From Pyronema omphalodes (Eukaryota > Ascomycota > Pezizomycetes > Pezizales > Pyronemataceae), in assembly GCA_024516155.1 (NCBI GenBank), contig JAJJXM010000084.1, positions 149,884-213,883 of the forward strand: a stretch of 64,000 nt of DNA. The letters are read 5' to 3'. Below are positions 48,263 to 60,110 of this stretch, in pieces; positions within the stretch are counted from its first letter, which is position 1, and every line of letters starts with the position of its first letter. The notes beneath the pieces were generated by a model. It worked only from the letters and a program-made list of their open reading frames with translations. It did not search any database and was not told the DNA's origin. Position numbers and translations under genes: made by a program.

Positions 48263-49576
48263 TGCTTCACAAATCCCAAAGCGCTTCGGTCGGTGGTGGT
48301 TCGTCTGTTTGAATCAACCGAACTTGAGAACAGCGACTGACGAAAAAGGAGAGAGTCCCCGGTGGTACCGATGGTTGGTTAGGCACGTACGTACTGGGTC
48401 CGGTGAGATGGGTGTGGATAAAAGGGAATTGAATTGTGTTTTGATAAAGTAGGATTGTGTGCATATTTTATTTTTATTTTTCTGTTATTCTTTTTTTATA
48501 TATTTTCGTTATTGTTTTTCTGTTACAATTATCGATTAAAATGCATAAATTAATGCTCCCATCGATCCTCAAACTCATCCTGAAATTCATGATTGCCCTT
48601 TCCTCCTTTCTCAAGCTCAGATCTATGCATACCCGACACGTAGACAAAAGTGCCCAACGTCTCGACCTTTCAAGCTTGCAAGGGACCCAAAAGAGCGCAG
48701 GCATCAAATTTTTTAGAGCTCGGGATGCATCCGAAGGGCAGAGTCGGCGACAAAAGTGACGAGCGAACAAAAACTAGAGGACTGTGTACCTGCAGAGAAT
48801 GTCTCGTCGCCGATGGAGATTGCGAGATCGACTGGAGCTGGAATGAAAATGGTCCCTTTCCCACTGTCCGCATCAACGCTTCTGCATCAATCAGACAGCC
48901 GACAAGAAAACCAGCCAACATGCGCAACATCTGAAATGCATAAGATGCATAAAACCACCCGAAGCTGAGCACAGAGATGCATGAGCTGAGTGAATTGAGT
49001 GACATCGATTAAAACCCGAACGAACCCCTTCGCTTGCTTCCCCTCCCATGCTGGCTGGCGCGTAGGTTCTGATATTGTTCCGTCAATTCCCCGCAGCCCA
49101 CAATCTCAGAGATCTCGTGAGCACAGTGACACCTGCCCTTGCCAAGCCAGTAACTACTGATCCAGCTATTTTTGGCATAGAGCGAAGACGTGACCGTCTT
49201 TCTTCTTTCGCCGCTTCTCAGTACAAAGCCTGCCGCGGTTCGCCTTCCATCTTCTTCACTCCACTCTATCTCTGTGCTCTACCCCACATCACCCACACCA
49301 CGACAAAACGCCATCACGACAATCATCATCTACCCCGCGACAATTAAATAATCACTAACTGGTATGCATCCTCGCGCTCCACTCTGCACATACCTGCCCA
49401 TCCCCCCTCCCCAAAATGATGATTTAGATTTTATTGGAGCTGTCGTAGACTTCCTCCCCTATCAAGGAGGGAGTATCTTTGACGATAGATATCTAGAGGC
49501 TTTTTCTGATTTCATTCCTTGTTTCCACATTTCTTGCCACATACGCGCGTTGAACAGTTTGCTAACCGCGCGACAG

Positions 49577-51066
49577 ATGGCTGCTGAAGTTGCACAACCT
49601 ACTCCTGCACCAGAGCAGAAAGATGACTTCCCATTGAAGTTCTGCACCGTTTGTGCCAGTAATCAAAACCGGTTTGTCGCCTTGTTTTATTAGTTTCGCA
49701 TTCTCAGACGAGATTATGCCACGCCGAGCATCGTACACCGTAAATGTTACCGCGTAAGCGAGGGCAAAGTCAGTGACGCCGACATCTACTGTGTGCGACC
49801 GGCGAGGTGAAACGCTACTACGGAGGGCAGCAGCAGAATGGGACACAAGCAGAAATGGTGCGGGGTGCGACTGAAAAGTTTGCAAGAAGAAATCCCCCGT
49901 AAGCGCGCTTCTGTCTTGCACGCTAGAAAATGTAAATCTAAGAACTATTATTTGAAAGAACCCTGTGCTGTGCGATTCATGTCTACAACGTTCCATAACA
50001 CCGTACTGCCGTCACCATCGTCTCAAACTGCTGCTGCTGCCTCCCATGATCATGATGGCTACCCCGCTGTTGTGTGGCAATCCCACGATATTACTATGCT
50101 ACTTTCGCTACTAGTTCTCGCGGTGCCGTTCAGTGCCGTCATGGTCTATCACACCTCGCATCACAAGATATCCAATTTACCTGTCACATCATATCACTGC
50201 CTCTATGTCACTGCCTTTATGTCACTGTATCTCTATATCACATGCCCGAGACTTCCGTCTTCAATGTCGTTTGATTTTAAGTCTGGCATAATGCTTTCAC
50301 GCCGAGCTCCTCGCCCATTCCTTACTACTATTTCCTATTCGTCAATTCTTTATATCTCAACACAAGTTGTCATAAACCTCATAGCTAATAATGCCTCAGA
50401 TCCATGGAAGCACATCTCGTCCTCTCACTCGCCCGCTATCCCGTCATCTCCTTCGGTACCGGATCCCAAGTCCGTCTCCCAGGGCCCTCAATCTCTCAAC
50501 CCAATGTCTTCCCCTTCAACTCCGTAACCTACGACGCCATGTACAACCAACTCAAAAACCAAGACGCGCGACTGTACACAGCCAACGGATTACTGAACAT
50601 GCTAGACCGTAACCGTCACATCAAGGGCACACCCGAGCGCTGGCAAGACTGGAAAGTCGGAGTCCCACGTCTAGAAGACAGTGGAGCCACTCCGGGACCG
50701 GGACCAGATGGACGACAGGCGCAAGGAGAAGGGGTTAAAGAGGGGGTTGTGGATATTGTTATTACGTGTGAAGAAAGATGTTGGGATGCAGTTGTGGATG
50801 ATCTTACGAATCGTCTTCAGCCGTTGAATAAATCGGTTCATGTTATTAATGTTGATATTAAGGATAATCATGAAGAGGCTATTGTTGGGGGAAAGGGCAT
50901 TTTGGATTTGGCAAATATGCTCACTGAGGCTGCGAAGGAGGAAAGGGAAAAGGCGGGCGAGTTGTTTGAGAGAGGTTCGGTCGATGCTAGGGTTCCGGAA
51001 GTACTGGGAAAGTGGCAGGAGAAGTGGCCGGGTTTGCCGGCTATTTGGACTGTGGGTTACTTTTAG
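49577..51066 (+). CDS. SSU72: RNA polymerase II CTD phosphatase Ssu72
   Basis: Phosphatase that removes phosphate from Ser5/Ser7 of the Pol II C-terminal repeat and works with the cleavage/polyadenylation machinery. Two exons, 49577-49671 and 50400-51066, give 253 residues. The catalytic signature CX5R is CASNQNR (Cys26-Arg32); the intron splits the Arg codon and the join restores [10 protein letters not shown]. Exon 2 carries [43 protein letters not shown] and the conserved [14 protein letters not shown], typical of Ssu72. The family usually has about 200 residues; extra length comes from a Gly/Pro/Gln-rich insert (about residues 125-145) and the C-terminal tail. The 728-nt intron is very long for this region. 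Confidence 0.93.
49672..50399 (+). other. Long (728-nt) intron of SSU72 containing an open reading frame
   Basis: Donor GTTTGT at 49672, GCTAATAAT branch-like sequence and CTCAG acceptor at 50399. From an ATG at 49838 one frame stays open through the whole intron and 128 bases into exon 2 (229 codons, out of frame with Ssu72). It encodes two hydrophobic segments. Its coding status is unknown. Confidence 0.65.
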
Positions 51067-51608
51067 GTTTCGATGTTGCGATGCTGTGATGCTAGGATGC
51101 TGTGATGTGCTTGGGATATCTCTTGGAAAGATGAGATTGGAAATGATACTGCAAAGGAAATTGTTGGAAACACTGATATGATATGATATGATATGGCATG
51201 GTATGGTAACACGGATTAAGAAATTCACGTATTAAGATACCAAAATATTACGAACCTTCAGATAATACTACCAACACAAACAACACAAACAACGAAAGCA
51301 AGGGAAATATGGAAATTAGGAAATTAAGATATACCTATGGAATCATTGCATACTATACTTACATACTTACTTACATACCTCATATCATACGTTTTTGTTT
51401 TTTCATTGCTTTTCGTTACTTTAATTCCTTTTTTCTTTTTTCTCTTTTTCCAGTAGTATAAATAAACCACAGAATTTTCTTTAAAACATTTTCTTAAAAA
51501 AACAAACAACAAAAAAATAGAGGTAGTGATATATATGAATAGATATATAAACAGCAACTTAGTGATTCCTTCCTCCCACCATCTATTCTCCCACCGTCTT
51601 CTCCCAGC

Positions 51609-51690
51609 AACCGTATATCTCAACAACCGCATATCTCAACAACCGTATATCTCAACAACCGTATATCTCAACAACCGTATATCTCAACAA
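51609..51690. repeat. 16-bp tandem repeat (AACCGTATATCTCAAC)
   Basis: Five copies starting at 51609, 51625, 51641, 51657 and 51673, differing at one position (T/C) in one copy. Confidence 0.9.
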
Positions 51691-51748
51691 TTACAAGCCA
51701 GTCCATACCCATAGAATCACAACTTTAAGTTTAGGTTTAAGTTTCATG

Positions 51749-51869
<121 letters not shown>

Positions 51870-52110
51870 CACTTACCAGGTTATCTTGTAGCTGTGGTTG
51901 GGGGAGGAATTACTACTTACTACTTACTATTCATAGTTCTTACTAATAGTTGTTACTGTTGTTAGTGGACCTTTACTGGAGCGGCGGACTGGGGGGCGGG
52001 CTGGGGGGCGGACTGAGGCGGGCTAATGCGGGCTGGAGCAAACGAAAATTCAGATAAGTTAGTAAATTTGCTTTAATATTGACATAGTTGGTGCATGAAG
52101 TATATTCCTA

Positions 52111-52192
52111 TCCTCGGTAGTATAGTGGTTAGTATTTCCGCCTGTCAGCTGATAGTCCGCGGGAGACCGGGGTTCAATTCCCCGCCGAGGAG
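52111..52192 (+). tRNA. tRNA-Asp(GTC), 10-nt intron (copy 5)
   Basis: Mature sequence as in the other copies; the intron after base 37 is shortened to GCTGATAGTC (82-nt gene). A G-rich array starts about 20 bp downstream, and the following T-run is AGTTTTTTGG. Confidence 0.92.
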
Positions 52193-53992
52193 TAGTTTTT
52201 TGGTTTGGTTGTCGGGGGGGGGAGGTTTGCTGTTTTTTTTGGGGTTTTTGGGGGTTTTTTGGGGTTTTTGATGTTTTTTGGGGGTTTTGGGGGTTTTGGG
52301 GTTTTTGGGGGTTTGGGGTTTTTGGGGTTTTTGGGGTTTTTGGGGTTTTTGGGGTTTTTGATGTTTTTTGGGGGTTTTGGGGGTTTTGGGGTTTTTGGGG
52401 GTTTGGGGTTTTTGGGGTTTTTGGGGTTTTTGGGGTTTTTGGGGTTTTTGATGTTTTTGATATTTCTTCTCTTTGCTAAATCCTCCTTTTTATGCTCGTT
52501 CTCTTTAATGACCTACCTCTTCCTTCGTAAATCCCTACTCCTTGGTAACCCTTCTCTTTGATATTCCAACTCTTCCTTCATGATTCTGGATGATAGATAT
52601 ATCTCGTGATTTTTTATGGTTCTTTATGATTCTTCATGGACTATGGATGGACAGTGAATGGATGGGGGTTGTATTTATATCTGTAGCTTTTCTTTTTTTT
52701 TTTTTTTTTTTTTTTTTGATTTGAGGATTGAGGATTGATGCCAGGGGTAGGTATCAGGTGGTGGGAATTACATAAGAAGAAAGGACCAGAAACTACATAA
52801 GTACCTAAGTACCTATATTACAAAAACCCGGTCTCGAGTTTAAACAATGGGATATGAATTATATGATAAATTACAGTATAACCAAGTAGGTATTATGCCA
52901 GATACAAATAATGTCGTTGGAACTTAGAAGATATGCAGGGAATATATATGTAGTGGTTGATAGGGTGTGTGGATGTATGGAGTTATGGAGTTATGAATGT
53001 GTCATATATCATGTATGAAGTTATGGGTTGCAGCTGTAGAGGTGTAGAAGAGGAAATTGGATGTGGGGATTATACTATGCTTTCCTCTTTTTTTTCTTTT
53101 TTTCTTTTTTTCAGATTATACATTTTCATTCTGCTCCATCCTGTTACTTCCTGTTTTGCTTCTTTACATTCCTTCGCATTGTTTTTCTTCAATATCTCTA
53201 TCACGATATCATGCTATAATGCTATAATGCTATCCCATTTCTTTGCATTCATTTGATTTGATTTGATTTGATTTTCCTGAAAGTTCCCAACCTCAAGGTT
53301 ATGACGTATTCTACAGTCTAAATACATTTCGAAGCTCTACATAGCTGTTACCTTAGAGTCTCGCTAGGATCCGCCATAGAGAGTACTTTATTTCTGGGGC
53401 CTGTTGTTACCTCTCTTCTTCGTTCTGGTTTTCATTCTTGTTGTCATATTTTGGAGCCGTGTTTGCTCTTTTCCCACTCGGCACTCGGCACTCTCAACTA
53501 GACACTCTCATCCCGTTATTTGTACCCTGTCTTTGCTCTTTTCTGCTCTCCTTAACTCTCCTCTGCTCTCCGCGCCTCTCCTCTCTGCTCCTCTCTTCTC
53601 TACTCCATTACACTTATCTCCACTCCTCTTCTCTGCTCTTTCTACCTCTCCCTTCGCCCCTCGACTTTTTTCACCTCTCCTTTCGCCTCTCTCATGCTTT
53701 CCTCTTCTTCCTCCCACTTCCACTGCTTGTTACGAGAATAGTATACTGTACAGGAAGTCACGAGAGAGGGGAAAGAGAAACAAACAAAAAGTAGCACAGA
53801 TTATTTATTCCTTCCTTACATCTTACATACAAAACCAAAAAGAACCCCTTCCTACCCCTTTTCCCCGTTTTCAACCCAATGCCCACCCCCCCTCCTCCGC
53901 CCCCCCCCCCCTCCCCCTCCAAAAAAAGAAAAAAAACCCATTAAACCCCAATGAACCCCATATACAATGAACTCCATATACAAAGAAAAAAT
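52193..53992. other. Spacer with G-rich array and pyrimidine-rich stretches
   Basis: After the G-rich array: a T-run at about 52690-52717, CT-rich DNA at 53080-53720, and a C-run region at 53886-53920. No gene supported; the open frames are low-complexity. Confidence 0.55.
52215..52455. repeat. G-rich array (GGGGTTTTT) with 90-bp higher-order unit
   Basis: Repeats of GGGGTTTTT, GGGGGTTTT and GGGGTTTT. A GATGTTTTTT landmark recurs at 52270, 52360 and (as GATGTTTTTG) 52450, giving two successive 90-bp higher-order units. Almost no C on the plus strand; many four-G runs could form quadruplexes. Confidence 0.9.
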
Positions 53993-54075
53993 CTCCTCGG
54001 CGGGGAATTGAACCCCGGTCTCCCGCGGAACTATCAAATGACAGGCGGAAATACTAACCACTATACTACCGAGGA
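53993..54075 (-). tRNA. tRNA-Asp(GTC), 11-nt intron (copy 6)
   Basis: Mature part as in the other copies; intron TTTGATAGTTC (11 nt). Downstream T-run ATTTTTTC. Confidence 0.92.
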
Positions 54076-55235
54076 CTATATCCCCACCACAAAGTAAGCT
54101 TTTATTGAATATTGTTGTTGAGTAGGAGCTTCGTTATGTGGAAAGTACTGTTGGGTTCAGGTGCAGGTGCAGGTGCAGGTGCAGGGGAATTGGGGGAATT
54201 GGGGGAATTGATTCACGATGGGGGGGATGGAGATGGTGGTTCTATCAGTGTTGAATAGCCTGAAACTACTGCATGTATTGGAAGTATTACAGTATTACAG
54301 TGACAGCAACAACAACTGATACCATTCAGTGCAAGCAAGCTGCAAGACCCTAAAAAGTTTGCTGGAGTCCGGGAAATTTCATCAATGTAGGAAGTAGGTA
54401 CAGCTTGAGGAAGATTTTGCAGCTAATAGGGGGGAATGAAAAGGGCCTAACAAAGCTATGTGTTTTCGGGATATACGATATGTAAATCACGGTGGGTAAT
54501 GCGAAGCGATTTACGGGATTAAATAGATGATCCTAACTCCAGTTCTTGGTTGAGTGCGAGTGGGTAGACTTAAGTAGGATCCTGGAGTGGAGAGTAATGA
54601 AGGCTATGAGTGTTGACTGGCTGAAAGATGTTGAGGATTACTAAGAGAAGTAGTAGCAAGATCCAGCGATTAAACTCGCAGATTGAACTGCTGCATGTAG
54701 TGGAAGTATTACAGTTATAGAAAAGTTTGATATGCTGTCGGATGCTGAGATTAGCCGAAACAAGCTAGATTCTAAATATTTGGAGGAGTGTAAATATAGA
54801 GTGAGATAACTTTTAAGGCTACATAATAAGGTTTCGTTGAGAGATCCTGACGAACTTGTAAAGAATCCATTTTATGAAGTTTTTGCTGTTGGATGTCGGC
54901 GGTACTTCTTTTCTTCTTCTTCAACTACAGTTTATCTACGACTGTAGAAACTTCTTGGCTGGCTTAAGGTAATACGAGAAGAATAAAAGGCATTGAATAT
55001 GAGAGTGGGTAGATTTCTGAGAGCGAATTTGTCGGCCGATATTAAGGTAGCTACTAACAACTATTAAGCCAGCCCGATGATGATTATCATAATGAGTTCC
55101 AGCAGGTTAATTCAAATATTTCGCGTATGAAAATACATAATGTGACTAACCTAAAAAGATCAACAGGGTGAGATTCGACTTGAATCATTTTTGTCCAATT
55201 TTGTATTTGGTAATAACCATGAGCTATCACCAATT
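54076..55235. other. Gene-free spacer
   Basis: Small GCAGGT repeat at about 54160-54183; two copies of a GTAGTGGAAGTATTACAG-like stretch (near 54275 and 54695). Nothing else seen. Confidence 0.5.
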
Positions 55236-55307
55236 GGGGGTGTGGTTTAGTGGTATAATTCCTCTTTAGCATAGAGGCGGTCCGGCGTTCGATTCGCCGC
55301 TCCTCCA
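55236..55307 (+). tRNA. tRNA-Ala(AGC) (copy 2)
   Basis: 72-nt intronless gene with the same mature sequence as copy 1, including G3:U70 and the U6-U67 mismatch. Confidence 0.93.
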
Positions 55308-55742
55308 ATCCTTTTGCTACCTTTACAAGTGGTATCATCCAAGCTATATCACGTACATTTTTGATCAGCCGGGCCGTGTTACTGTCTTTCATCTTGTCTA
55401 TGCGATAACTTTCTGTCCCTGCTCGGATCGGACGAGTTTTTCTTCTCTTACTCAACACAGAGTACATACGGCAACTGTATCAATCAACTGTCCTATCACA
55501 ACCAATCTCACGTCAAAAGCACGTATGTAGCATCGACAGTTCACATCTCAAAGGATTTTTGTGGTTTGGTTGGCGAACTCACAAAGAGTGATAGTCCATG
55601 AAGATGGCGAAAGTTACACACTCTTCTTTATTCGCCCGAAAAACCATATGTACACGTAACAAAACATCTCGATAGCCGCACGATGTATCGTCCAAAAGTC
55701 AAGCCGGACGAAGTACGTATAGCCTCCAGGATCAAAAAGGAT
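55308..55742. other. Spacer between tRNA-Ala copies 2 and 3
   Basis: About 430 bp with no gene, array or RNA recognised. Confidence 0.5.
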
Positions 55743-55814
55743 TGGAGGAGCGGCGAATCGAACGCCGGACCGCCTCTATGCTAAAGAGGAATTATACCAC
55801 TAAACCACACCCCC
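55743..55814 (-). tRNA. tRNA-Ala(AGC) (copy 3)
   Basis: Same mature 72-nt sequence on the minus strand; tail-to-tail with copy 2 at a distance of 435 bp. Confidence 0.93.
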
Positions 55815-56606
55815 GATTTATGCATGTAGGTAACAAATAAGCAATACAAAAGTAAACTGTGTGGTGCATAATAATGTAAGTTGTTTTGGATGTAAGGAAA
55901 GTACTATAGTTGGCAGGTTTGGTTTTGTTTATCACATTGGGTTTGGGAGTGGTGGAAATGGAATGGTTGCTGTACTCGTCATTTGTTTCAGATTATTGTG
56001 GCTCTGTAGCTCTGGCGCCGGAGCTGACAAGTAGGGTCCATTGATACATATTGGCTCGGTCTTTAAACTCTTTGACTTACCGGAGGCTAAATAAATAGGT
56101 GATGGAAGCGAGCCAGAAGATACTGGAATTGGGAATCTCAAAGCTCTTATTTTTATTTTTATTTTTTGTCTTTTTTTTTTCTTTTGTAAAAACTAAATAT
56201 CCGAACTCCGTCCGCGTAGTCTAAGCCACCTGATGAGGCCCTCCAATTTTCTGTACCCTTGATGTCCACATAACTCAAACAAAAAAGAAAGAAAAAAAAA
56301 ATCCTATAAAAAACCTTTTAATGGTGAAAAGGCCAAAAAAAGACCTTCATTTAAAATCTTCCTTAATTGGTGACTGCATGTTATGCTTCTCTCCATAAAA
56401 CAAACCAGAAAAGACTGGTACCTTAGTGGGGTCCGACAAGAAGTAGCAAAGTTGTCGTCATGTCTCAAAAGTCCAGGCGAGATTATCCCCAGTGGTGATG
56501 TATGATAACAAACGAATCGCTAATTTCGAATAAAGCCCGCTGAAAAAAATACCGATGAACTAAGGTTGGGGAGAAGAGGAGAAAATACTGAAATTGGTAA
56601 AAAGAA
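55815..56606. other. Spacer between tRNA-Ala copies 3 and 4
   Basis: AT-rich, with T-runs near 56148-56180 and an A-run near 56286. No gene recognised. Confidence 0.5.
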
Positions 56607-56678
56607 TGGAGGAGCGGCGAATCGAACGCCGGACCGCCTCTATGCTAAAGAGGAATTATACCACTAAACCACACCCCC
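56607..56678 (-). tRNA. tRNA-Ala(AGC) (copy 4)
   Basis: Same mature 72-nt sequence on the minus strand, 0.8 kb from copy 3 and in the same orientation. Only about 300 bp from the edge of duplicated segment C. Confidence 0.93.
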
Positions 56679-57299
56679 ATGTTATGCTTGGCTAGGCATA
56701 TTTACGGCTATAAAATTTGAACTCTTGCTGTTTATTATTCGGCCGATTGATCTGTAATGCCGGCCGTTTTGCATGAATGGTAATATTCAAGTACACCTAC
56801 TACTTGTCTGCTATATCAATTTAACACAAAAATTGGTCAGGATATCTCGGACGACGCCATACAAACACTGAGCTCTATGAGATTAACAACAGTATAGGTC
56901 AGTTTGCTACAAATAAATCACTAAAGTTCATGACAATGTCCTTCGGGGATCTTATCAGGTTGAAGTGATAAGGTATAAAACGAAATTAGAATAAACTGCT
57001 GATTTTGGTATCCCTGAGCTATTATTTAGTCGATTCTTTCTCACCCATGAAATGTCTGTAGCGAAATTATTGTAAGTTATGCTATTATTAGAGAACTGGT
57101 AAGTCGATTTCGCCGCCTTCTATGGGCTTGTCCCGGACATGTCCAGGGCTGAAAATAAACCCATCAATGATGTTTCGCCCTCGCTCCCGTCCCGCGTGTC
57201 TCCATCGGTCCAATGATCATCGTTACCTTAAAAGCGGACCTATGAAGACTTTATTTTTTACCAGGATTTTGGATCCCAAGAATCTCAATCATGATGATC

Positions 57300-57412
57300 G
57301 CTGGCCAAGACAGCTTTCGGGGTTAGTCCGTCCTGCATCAGTACTTTGCCACGACGACCAAGCACCGCATCTCCGGAACCCGTATCCAGGAGCGAAAATA
57401 AACTTCATGTAG
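57300..57412. other. Conserved non-coding block shared by the three secreted-gene loci
   Basis: Counterparts lie at about 7590-7705 and 10965-11080 in the opposite orientation. It includes CGCTCCTGGATACG, GGTCGTCGTGGCAAAG and GATGCAGGACGGACTAACCC (as read at loci A and B). It is located about 450-600 bp before each ATG. It keeps identity better than neighbouring flank in the divergent copy A. Confidence 0.7.
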
Positions 57413-57705
57413 ACACACCGATTGGTTTTGTTTAAGTCACGGACATTCCAAATCTGAAACCCTCCTAATAGAGTATGGCAGCATCGCACATCAGCCTTGG
57501 CCCTGACCGCGATTGAGCACGATAGCTAGAGTCGATCAACCGTCCACAGAAATTCGGTCATTGGAAATGGAAAATTATCATGCACCACCAGCTCTCTGCC
57601 GAGAAAGCAAAAGGTTCGCTCGAGTGTATCCAAACATCTTCATGATCGGTTTACCATCAGGATTTATACCAAGCAACATTTTAATCTCTAAAGTCAGAAA
57701 GAAGA

Positions 57706-57713
57706 CATAAATA
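57706..57713 (+). promoter_or_regulatory. TATA-like element of secreted gene C
   Basis: ATAAATAC 150 bp before the ATG, inside AGACATAAATACCCTCTC, the same context as gene B. Confidence 0.6.
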
Positions 57714-57855
57714 CCCTCTCATCACGCCTTCCTCAATCCCTTCTTTCCTCACCAACTCAAGCTTCCTCATCAATCCTCCCACCTTACCTTCGCTCTACAT
57801 CTAAAGCACATTCGCTTCCTTTTTACGAATAATCTTCGCATTAAACATAATCATC

Positions 57856-58491
57856 ATGCGTTTCACTCTCGCTACCGTCAGCATTGCGCTTTTGGGTCTC
57901 GCCATGGCGGCTCCTACCGCTGAGGCCGCTCCCGAGGCCGCCGCTGTAGCCGCCCCAGTTGCCGGAAACGACGACTACTGCTCTGGCTACAACTGCAAGA
58001 AAGACTATGGCCACGACAACAAGAAGAACAACTGGGGATCCAAGGGAAAGCATGACGACGATGACCACGACCGTCACAACAAGTGGAGCTCCAAGGGAAA
58101 GCATGACGATGATGACCATGGAAGAAAGGGCTGGAACAACCACAACAACAAGGTTTCCCACAAGTCTCACAGCTACAACAGCTACGATTCTGGAAAGATG
58201 TCCAACCACTACAGGCGTGAGGCCGTCGCTGGATATGATGATGATAAGCATGACGACCATGATGACCACGGAAAGAAGAACCATGGTGGACGGAACAAGC
58301 ATGACGATCATGATGACAAGCACGACGACCATGATGACAAGCATGACGACCATGATGACAAGCACGACGACCATGACGACCACGGAAAGAAGAACCACGG
58401 CGGATGGCAAAACAAGCATGACGACCATGACGACCATGGAAAGAAGAACCACGGCGGATCGGACAAGAAGAACAACTACCAGAGCTACTAA
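57856..58491 (+). CDS. Secreted His/Asp-rich repeat protein with dibasic site (copy C)
   Basis: A 211-residue single-exon paralogue of copy B (near identity over the first 120 residues). Signal peptide MRFTLATVSIALLGLAMA, AAPVAGN, YCSGYNC (Cys 42 and 47), then a charged middle and HYRR (118-121) before EAVAGY; the Kex2-type pair is Arg-Arg here instead of Lys-Arg. The core has four 7-residue units KHDDHDD (148-175) and two HGKKNHGG blocks, so the repeat differs from both other copies, and the C-terminus KKNNYQSY is kept. One block has lost its Trp (HGGSD). The Asp/His density suggests metal or surface binding, but that rests on composition only. Located 47 kb from copy B in inverted orientation with its flanks. 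Confidence 0.85.
   Translation: MRFTLATVSIALLGLAMAAPTAEAAPEAAAVAAPVAGNDDYCSGYNCKKDYGHDNKKNNWGSKGKHDDDDHDRHNKWSSKGKHDDDDHGRKGWNNHNNKVSHKSHSYNSYDSGKMSNHYRREAVAGYDDDKHDDHDDHGKKNHGGRNKHDDHDDKHDDHDDKHDDHDDKHDDHDDHGKKNHGGWQNKHDDHDDHGKKNHGGSDKKNNYQSY
58297..58382. repeat. 21-bp tandem repeat inside secreted gene C
   Basis: Four in-frame copies of AAGCAYGACGACCATGATGAC encode KHDDHDD. Copies differ only at wobble positions. Confidence 0.9.
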
Positions 58492-60110
58492 TTATCTCGA
58501 GTTATGATGGGAATACAGCAATGGAAGTTGAAGTTTATTTGATGGTTGGAATGACGGAACGAAGGAATGACAGAATGATGGGAGTTGGCCTTGAGTTTAT
58601 TTTTGTTTTCTTGGTTTTTTGGTTTCTACATGGCATGAGGTAGATGTGCTTTCTTCTTTTTTGGGTGGAAAGTCATTTTGCAGTTTTCAATAAATAATAA
58701 GTGCGAAAGAATCATGTCTTGGCTAGTATGCAATCGGACTTGGTATAATGCAAAGATATTATTCGTTCATTCGATTCACAAGACTAATAATCCCTGTGAC
58801 AATCTTTCCTATTGATGGTTGCCCAGCTTTCAAAACATCACAAATTCAGTCAACGCTATTCATCGCTTCTTACTCTTCATACCGGAGAAACGCATTGAAT
58901 AGTTGTAAAACCCGCGGAAATTCTTTCGGCCGTTGTCATTGCGACGTATGTAGGATGATGGAATGCAAGTATGAAACAAAGCGCATGACGTTCAACTCAT
59001 CTCATGCGCCGAGTCAGGAACCAAATATCTTGGCTGCAGAAGGCTGCGTAAGTGTTGTTTTGCGAAAGGCTTGTCGTTAATTAGATTGCAAATGTTTTGA
59101 TAATTCCTGTGACAATTTTCCAATCGATGATTGCCTGGCTTTCAAAACATTACATATCCGACAGATTTCGGAGTAAATATTGAAATCCAAATACTCATCC
59201 CTATTTGCGACCTGTGACTCCGGCTATTTTGCATTAATGGTACCACTGGGGTACTACCTACTGCTTGGTAAGGTAGAGATGTATGGACCAAGCTGCTTCA
59301 AATGACGCCATGGAATAGCTATTATTACCCATCGAAGAAGCGGAAATGTTCGACGACATAGTCGAAGCGTACATATAAGATTAGTAGGTTCCTCGAATAC
59401 CGCTCTCTCAACTATCAAGTTCGTCAAAAACACTGGAGCCTAGGAAATGCATGTCTGTGAAGCCCAGTTATTCTGATCTTATAGATGGCAATTGAACCCA
59501 GGGAAGAAAGGATACCATAGGAATTGAATACCAACGAGTATCGAGCAACTGAAGTTGGAATATAAAGAGCCAGACGAGGATGGATGCCCAAAATTCGTAT
59601 AAAGATTCGCATCTACAAGTGTGATTATCTGTTACAGTCCTCGTTGAAGATAGATTTTAAGGAGATTTCACACTTATCTGGCGGGAAAGACGGTGTTGGT
59701 CCGTACATTATATTCTGTTTAGGATTCTTCAACTTCGAGGGCGCTCTTATCAAGAAATTGAGATACTGATTGGAGAAAGTTGATAAGTGTGGAATCGTGA
59801 ATGGCCAAGTTATCCTGACGGTGGCGGAATATCATCCCGCACAATGTGTTGGAAAGCAACTCTTAGAGGGTAACGGATTCTGGCCCGATATTCATTGACC
59901 AATAGGGGCACCGAATTCAGGAAAGTATTACCACACCATCTTCTTGATGATGCCCTGCTGAAATATATATTGCGTGCAGAACCGCCACACCTTAATTGAA
60001 CGTCGGGAACACCAGCGCCACCAAACAGTGGTTGTTTCCATAATATATAACCAAGCTACAGTAACTAAAAAACTATCATTACAAAATACAGTTGGTATAC
60101 AAACGGCGCG
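58492..60110. other. Downstream flank of gene C and spacer
   Basis: 58492 to about 59070 is the inverted counterpart of 9290-9875 (GCGCATGACGTTCAACTCAT, TGCGACGTATGTAGGATGATGG). A 55-bp stretch beginning CCTGTGACAATCTTTCC (58794) recurs 312 bp later (59106, CCTGTGACAATTTTCC). A 110-codon ATG frame at 58748-59080 lies wholly in this duplicated DNA and is not open in copy B. The rest has no supported gene. Confidence 0.6.

Larger units (their letters stand above)
47456..49576. other. Divergent promoter region between SH3 gene and SSU72
   Basis: Holds the SH3-gene leader repeats, a GGA/GAGG-rich purine tract (47815-47955), a CTG trinucleotide run (about 48150-48262) and otherwise unremarkable DNA. 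Possible 5' UTR introns of the SH3 gene (GTGAGT donor at about 47712) cannot be settled. No further gene supported. Confidence 0.5.
56679..57855. other. Upstream flank of secreted gene C (inverted copy of the flank of gene B)
   Basis: From about 56985 to 57855 the sequence is the inverted counterpart of 10527-11370: TTCTCACCCATG with TCTGTAGCGAA, the CATCAATGATG/CATCAATAATC stretch, GGATCCCAAGAATCT/GGATCCCAGGAACTC and AACCCGTATCCAGGAGCGAAAATAAA are shared. No gene is intact in it. Confidence 0.7.

Noticed and set aside
58748..59080. 110-codon ATG frame with a Cys-rich stretch (CHCDVCRMMEC) downstream of gene C
   Set aside because: It lies in duplicated flank and is not preserved as an open frame in the matching flank of gene B.
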